Origin: Anaerolineae bacterium
GTDB taxonomy: Bacteria; Chloroflexota; Anaerolineae; Aggregatilineales; Phototrophicaceae
Length of the DNA stretch: 64,000 nucleotides
Direction of reading: 5' to 3'
Assembly: GCA_022843385.1 (NCBI GenBank)
Contig: JALHNT010000020.1
Span: 22,088 to 86,087, forward strand
How positions within the stretch are numbered: position 1 is the stretch's first letter; every line of letters starts with the position of its first letter. This document shows, one piece after another, positions 60,516-64,000 of the stretch. The notes below the pieces were generated by a model, which saw only the letters and a list, made by a program, of their open reading frames with translations, had not been told where the DNA came from and did not search any database. The translations under genes were made by a program, and so were the position numbers.

Positions 60516-61970
60516 TTACTGCCCGGCAATAATCCCCTGCACATCCGGCCCGATCACAATGGCAATGTCAGCCCCGGTGGGGTTGCCCGCCGGATCAGGG
60601 GTGGACTCGATGCGATCCGCTGGTAACCCCATCAGTTCGGCCAGGTACTTGGCTGTCGATACGGCGTTGCCGTAGACGCGGATGACGGTGTTGCCGCCGG
60701 TTTTGTCCTGCGTGTCACCTACATCCAGGTTGTTCAGCCCCTTACCGCGCAGCCAATCGCGCGTCTGGCTCGCCAGCCCGGAAGTGGTGGTGTTGTTCAG
60801 CACAATGATGCTGGCGTTCTCGGTCTCGGCGCGGGCGCGTAGATCGGCGATGCCGGTTGTGGTCGTGTCCGGGTAAAGCACCTGATTGAGCAGCAGGCCA
60901 ACAGCATTACTGCGCAGCACCAACACCTGATCGCCGCTGTTGGTGGTGGCCTGCTCGGCGTACAGATAATCGATGACGCCGGTGCGAATGTTCTCACGCG
61001 GGATTTCCAGCACTAGCGAGGCCAGGCGCAGCATCTCATCGAGCGACATATTGGTTTTGACGCTGGTCGAAAGCTGGCTATACAGCGCCGGTGCCTGACC
61101 GATGAACTGGGTTAAGCCACCGACGTTCAGCACCTTGTCGCGCAGCGATTGCATCACCTGCTGCTGCCGGGCGGCCCGGTCAAAGTCGGTGTTGCCATGC
61201 CGGGTGCGGGCATATTGCAGCAACCGTTCAGCATCCAATATCTGGCAACCGGCAGGGAACTGCACCCGAATGAACCCGTAGGAAGCATCCGGGTAATATT
61301 CATCATCGATGGCTTCATTCAGGCAGACTTCAACTCCATCCGGCGCGATGGCCGCGACCACCGTAGTGAAGACTTCGAAGTTAATCAGCACATACTTATC
61401 AATCGGAATGCCCAACACCTGACGCACGGTTTCGGCAGCCAGCGCCGGCCCGCCGCCGGGATAACCGTTGACATCGCCGATCACATTCGCATTGTTGATG
61501 CGGTCAGGGCGGGGTGAACCGGGGATGCTGACCCACAGATCGCGCGGGATCGATAGGATGCCGGCGGTCTTGCGCACTGGGTCGAGGCTGACGACCATCA
61601 TGGTATCGGTGCGGAAGGGGCCGGGTTCATTCAGGGCGCTGCGCTGGTCGATGCCCAGCAGCAGGATGTTGACGCGGAAGGGATCGGTATAACGGAATTG
61701 TTCTGCCGGGTCGAGCGTGGCGGTCGGCAGCGCCGGCACGACTGTAGCACCGGGGATGGTCGGCGCTGGGGTCGGTGTCGGCAGCGAGACGGTAGGTTGC
61801 GGTGTTGAGGTTGGAACGCTGCCGATGCTGAAGGACAGCGGTTCGCCGAACACCTGACCGGAGGCGATGGCGAATTGCTGGGCAATGGCGAAGGCCGCTA
61901 CCGACAGCAGGCCGGTGACGACAAATACCAGAAGGATTCCAATGACGAATAACCAGGCGGGAATACGCAT
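60516..61970 (-). CDS. LytR-CpsA-Psr family protein with LytR_C domain
   Basis: A 484-residue membrane-anchored enzyme. A membrane helix (about residues 7-29) and a Pro/Thr-rich linker lead to the LCP domain (about 105-275): LLLGIDQR, RTDTMMVVSLDP, ILSIPRDLWV, and YARTRHGNTDFDRAARQQQ carry the Arg/Asp residues that bind the pyrophosphate-lipid substrate. The C-terminal LytR_C domain follows (about 380-484). It transfers glycopolymers to the cell wall or other acceptors outside the membrane. GGAGAG precedes ATG 61970. Confidence 0.92.
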   Translation of the reverse strand: MRIPAWLFVIGILLVFVVTGLLSVAAFAIAQQFAIASGQVFGEPLSFSIGSVPTSTPQPTVSLPTPTPAPTIPGATVVPALPTATLDPAEQFRYTDPFRVNILLLGIDQRSALNEPGPFRTDTMMVVSLDPVRKTAGILSIPRDLWVSIPGSPRPDRINNANVIGDVNGYPGGGPALAAETVRQVLGIPIDKYVLINFEVFTTVVAAIAPDGVEVCLNEAIDDEYYPDASYGFIRVQFPAGCQILDAERLLQYARTRHGNTDFDRAARQQQVMQSLRDKVLNVGGLTQFIGQAPALYSQLSTSVKTNMSLDEMLRLASLVLEIPRENIRTGVIDYLYAEQATTNSGDQVLVLRSNAVGLLLNQVLYPDTTTTGIADLRARAETENASIIVLNNTTTSGLASQTRDWLRGKGLNNLDVGDTQDKTGGNTVIRVYGNAVSTAKYLAELMGLPADRIESTPDPAGNPTGADIAIVIGPDVQGIIAGQ

Positions 61971-62044
61971 GAAAACACTCTCCGACAAGTCCGACTGTGC
62001 GGCATTATAGCGGAGTTGCGGGCGCTGTGTAGCCTACGCTTGCC

Positions 62045-64000
62045 CTACGGCGTGGCGGTCTGGGTGCGGTCAAAGGCGAAAATCGAGTTGCCGGACAGGG
62101 TGTAGACGATCTGTTGTGTGGCCTCGGCGAAAACGCTGGTCAGGCCGGCGAAGTCATCCTCGTTCTGGGCGCGATAGCTGGCGACCCAGGTTCCCGCCAG
62201 TGACGTTTCGTAGATGGTGCGGTTGGTGCGGCTGACGATGTACAGCCCCTGGCTCAACGGATCGGCGCTCAGGAAAAGCGCGTCCGCCGAGTTGAGAATT
62301 TGGCCTTCGGGGAAGCTGGCATAGCCGAAGCTGGTCTGCTTGCCACCGGTCCATTTGCTGATCTCGCCGCTGGCGTTGAGGATATAGACCACGCCGGCTC
62401 CGTCGATGCCGAAGCCGACAGCGGCGCTGATGTCCGGGCGGGCGTCGCCGGCGAAATACTCGATAGGCGAGCTGAAGATGCCGCCGGAATTGTCGTAGCG
62501 CCAGATCTGGTTCGCGCCGGGGTCGAGGATGTAGAGCCGCCCCTGCCAGAAGGTCATCTTGATCGGATTGCCCCAGCGTTCTGAGGCCAGCAAACGCTGT
62601 GCGGCGCAGTCCTGCAAGAAGCGCGGCGAACACTCGATCAGCAGGCCGGTTTCATCCAGTGCCATAATCAGCGCCTCTTCTTCCGACCACAGAATATCGA
62701 CCATCCGACCCACGCGGAATTCGCCCACCAGCGCACCCAACCGCATCCCTGGCACGACCACGCGCGAGTTGGGGACGACACTGCGGCCGTCCGTATCAAG
62801 TGTCACGCGGTAGACCAATTGGTTCTGCCCATCGAGCACATACATATCCAGCCCTTGCAGCACCATCCGGTTCAGACTCGCGCCGGTAAAGCTATCCACG
62901 ACGAAGGTCGGGCGGCGCGAAACCTGATACAGAGCATCGATCACCCGCTGGGCTTCCTGAACCAGCGCTGCCAGCGACGGATCGCCTTCCGGTCGCATGT
63001 CATTGCATTGATCCACTTTGGCGATCACGCCGTTCCAGGCGGCCAGCACCCCGGCGCGATCACCCGAATTGATCGAGCGCGCGATATTGGAGAGCTTATT
63101 GGAACCCTCGACGCAAAACTCGAACTCGCTTTCGCCAGCCCGCCCCAACACCACAGCCATGACCAGGCCGACAATGGCAATCGGAATCAGAACAGCGATG
63201 CCAGTGGCGGTGGTGGTGCGCAGCCAGCCACGCCCGCCCTCAGCCGGTGGCGGGATGACGCGGTCGAGAATGCGATTGATACCGCCCAGGAAACCCGCGA
63301 CCAGCAGTGCCAGCCCGCCCCCCAGCCGCTTCATTTGAGCGATGAGAATGCTGTCGCCGCGTCGGCGCTTGGCCGGTTCGTTTTCAGTTGTGCTTGCCGC
63401 TGGTTCAGGTGTGGGCGCGATCACCGGTACTGCTGGCTGTGGGTTGTGCCGGGTGGAAGGGCGTGTATCCTTGACGAAGGCGGGTGAAGGCGCTTCAGGT
63501 GGGACAAATTCGACGGCCAGCAGCGACAGTTGGCGCGGCTCCAGGTCCTTGAATCCCAGGAGCACATCGCCAATTTCGGCCATCATCAGCGCGCCGTTCA
63601 TCTTGTCGATGCTGAAATCAGCCAGTCGCGAGTCAGCCAGAATCAAGCGGCTGCCACTGCCAACCGCATAGCGCGTCATCTTCAATTCAGGCACAGGTTG
63701 GACGCCCAGCGGCGGCCCAAACAGCGACTCATCGTTGCTGAACTCGGTCGGGAACTGGTGGCTGTCGCCTTCATGCCGGTAGAGGGCGATGCTCGACCCT
63801 ACTCGTCCCAGAAACAACTCGTCTTCATGCAGTACGCCGCAGATCAGGTTAGCTTCGTAGTGCTTCTTGCTGCCGCCATTGTGTTCGAACAGATCCTGGT
63901 TTAAGGAGTTGAATACGCCGCGCAAACCACTGGTCACGCTGCCAGTGCTGTCGAAGTAGCGCTCGGCGGCCTGTCCGGCCAGCCGCGCGTAGTCGCTGGC
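62045..64000 (-). CDS. PP2C-like/propeller membrane protein, N-terminus beyond window
   Basis: The reading frame runs from 62045 to the right edge without a start that is clearly right, so the gene is 5' partial (651 residues seen). The first part resembles a PP2C-type phosphatase remainder (ANLICGVLHEDELFLGRVG ... LLGFKDL). A Pro-rich linker, a basic segment, and one membrane helix (about residues 260-285 of the visible part) follow. The C-terminal 300 residues have repeated WRYDN/YILN-type strands like a beta-propeller. Probably a membrane protein with an extracellular propeller. Catalytic residues of PP2C lie outside or are missing, so activity is open. Confidence 0.72.
   Translation of the reverse strand, partial: ASDYARLAGQAAERYFDSTGSVTSGLRGVFNSLNQDLFEHNGGSKKHYEANLICGVLHEDELFLGRVGSSIALYRHEGDSHQFPTEFSNDESLFGPPLGVQPVPELKMTRYAVGSGSRLILADSRLADFSIDKMNGALMMAEIGDVLLGFKDLEPRQLSLLAVEFVPPEAPSPAFVKDTRPSTRHNPQPAVPVIAPTPEPAASTTENEPAKRRRGDSILIAQMKRLGGGLALLVAGFLGGINRILDRVIPPPAEGGRGWLRTTTATGIAVLIPIAIVGLVMAVVLGRAGESEFEFCVEGSNKLSNIARSINSGDRAGVLAAWNGVIAKVDQCNDMRPEGDPSLAALVQEAQRVIDALYQVSRRPTFVVDSFTGASLNRMVLQGLDMYVLDGQNQLVYRVTLDTDGRSVVPNSRVVVPGMRLGALVGEFRVGRMVDILWSEEEALIMALDETGLLIECSPRFLQDCAAQRLLASERWGNPIKMTFWQGRLYILDPGANQIWRYDNSGGIFSSPIEYFAGDARPDISAAVGFGIDGAGVVYILNASGEISKWTGGKQTSFGYASFPEGQILNSADALFLSADPLSQGLYIVSRTNRTIYETSLAGTWVASYRAQNEDDFAGLTSVFAEATQQIVYTLSGNSIFAFDRTQTATP

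Overview
The window looks like a chromosome segment of a Chloroflexota bacterium (Anaerolineae-like) that carries one foreign, integrated, plasmid-like element. The assignment rests on the gene set: a GldG-like/ABC transporter/MoxR/DUF58/VWA module, PPC-repeat and SH3b secreted proteins, LCP and GT87-like proteins, and long cytosolic GAF/PAS signalling proteins. No rRNA or tRNA was seen, so the assignment is an inference. Chromosomal genes are visibly G+C-rich; the element at about 38.76-57.80 kb is more A+T-rich and has different codon use.

Left chromosomal part (1-38.75 kb). A truncated lipoprotein gene is followed by aspartate kinase, preceded by what reads as a complete translational attenuator: promoter, Thr/Met/Cys-rich leader peptide, mutually exclusive antiterminator and terminator. 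A run of catabolic-looking genes follows: LutC-type protein, amidohydrolase, two tandemly duplicated unknown genes, acyl-CoA dehydrogenase. Then come a YuiH-type molybdopterin protein, an FHA protein and an intact ISAs1-family insertion with 29-bp inverted repeats and a 10-bp target duplication. Next are a 1091-residue REC-GAF-GAF-PAS-kinase-REC-OmpR protein without the usual phospho-histidine, and an SH3b secreted protein. An envelope operon follows (GldG-like protein, ABC ATPase, pyrophosphatase-like protein, ABC permease, Gln/Gly-repeat membrane protein). A second operon encodes MoxR, DUF58, NADAR and a BatA-like VWA protein, then HtrA protease. The rest holds a class V aminotransferase, methyltransferase, NarL-type histidine kinase, PPC protein, SurE and aldo/keto reductase.

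Integrated element (about 38,757-57,801). It begins just after the aldo/keto reductase gene with a large serine recombinase. Both ends carry the same 10-bp sequence, TGGTTCGATT, a plausible att core. Inside are an excisionase-like HTH protein, an HTH-TPR regulator, a replication-relaxation protein, a VirD4/FtsK-like ATPase, an array of tiny genes with near-perfect Shine-Dalgarno sites bracketed by inverted repeats, and a 1.1-kb noncoding zone with nested palindromes and a possible small RNA. A ParA/RHH partition cassette has centromere-like repeats both beside and inside the RHH gene. An archaeo-eukaryotic-type primase carries a C-terminal CHC2-like zinc finger. A tight three-gene operon encodes a DNA methyltransferase, an AAA/ABC-type ATPase and an HNH nuclease, and is a likely anti-phage system. 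Together the genes suggest a mobilisable, self-maintaining integrative plasmid with a defence cargo.

Right chromosomal part (57.8-64 kb). The DNA returns to chromosomal composition with a DUF427 protein, a protein bearing the LQR..GN.AV.RL motif seen in contractile-injection-system cargo, a Bax-inhibitor-1 family membrane protein, an LCP-family enzyme and a partial propeller-type protein that runs off the window.
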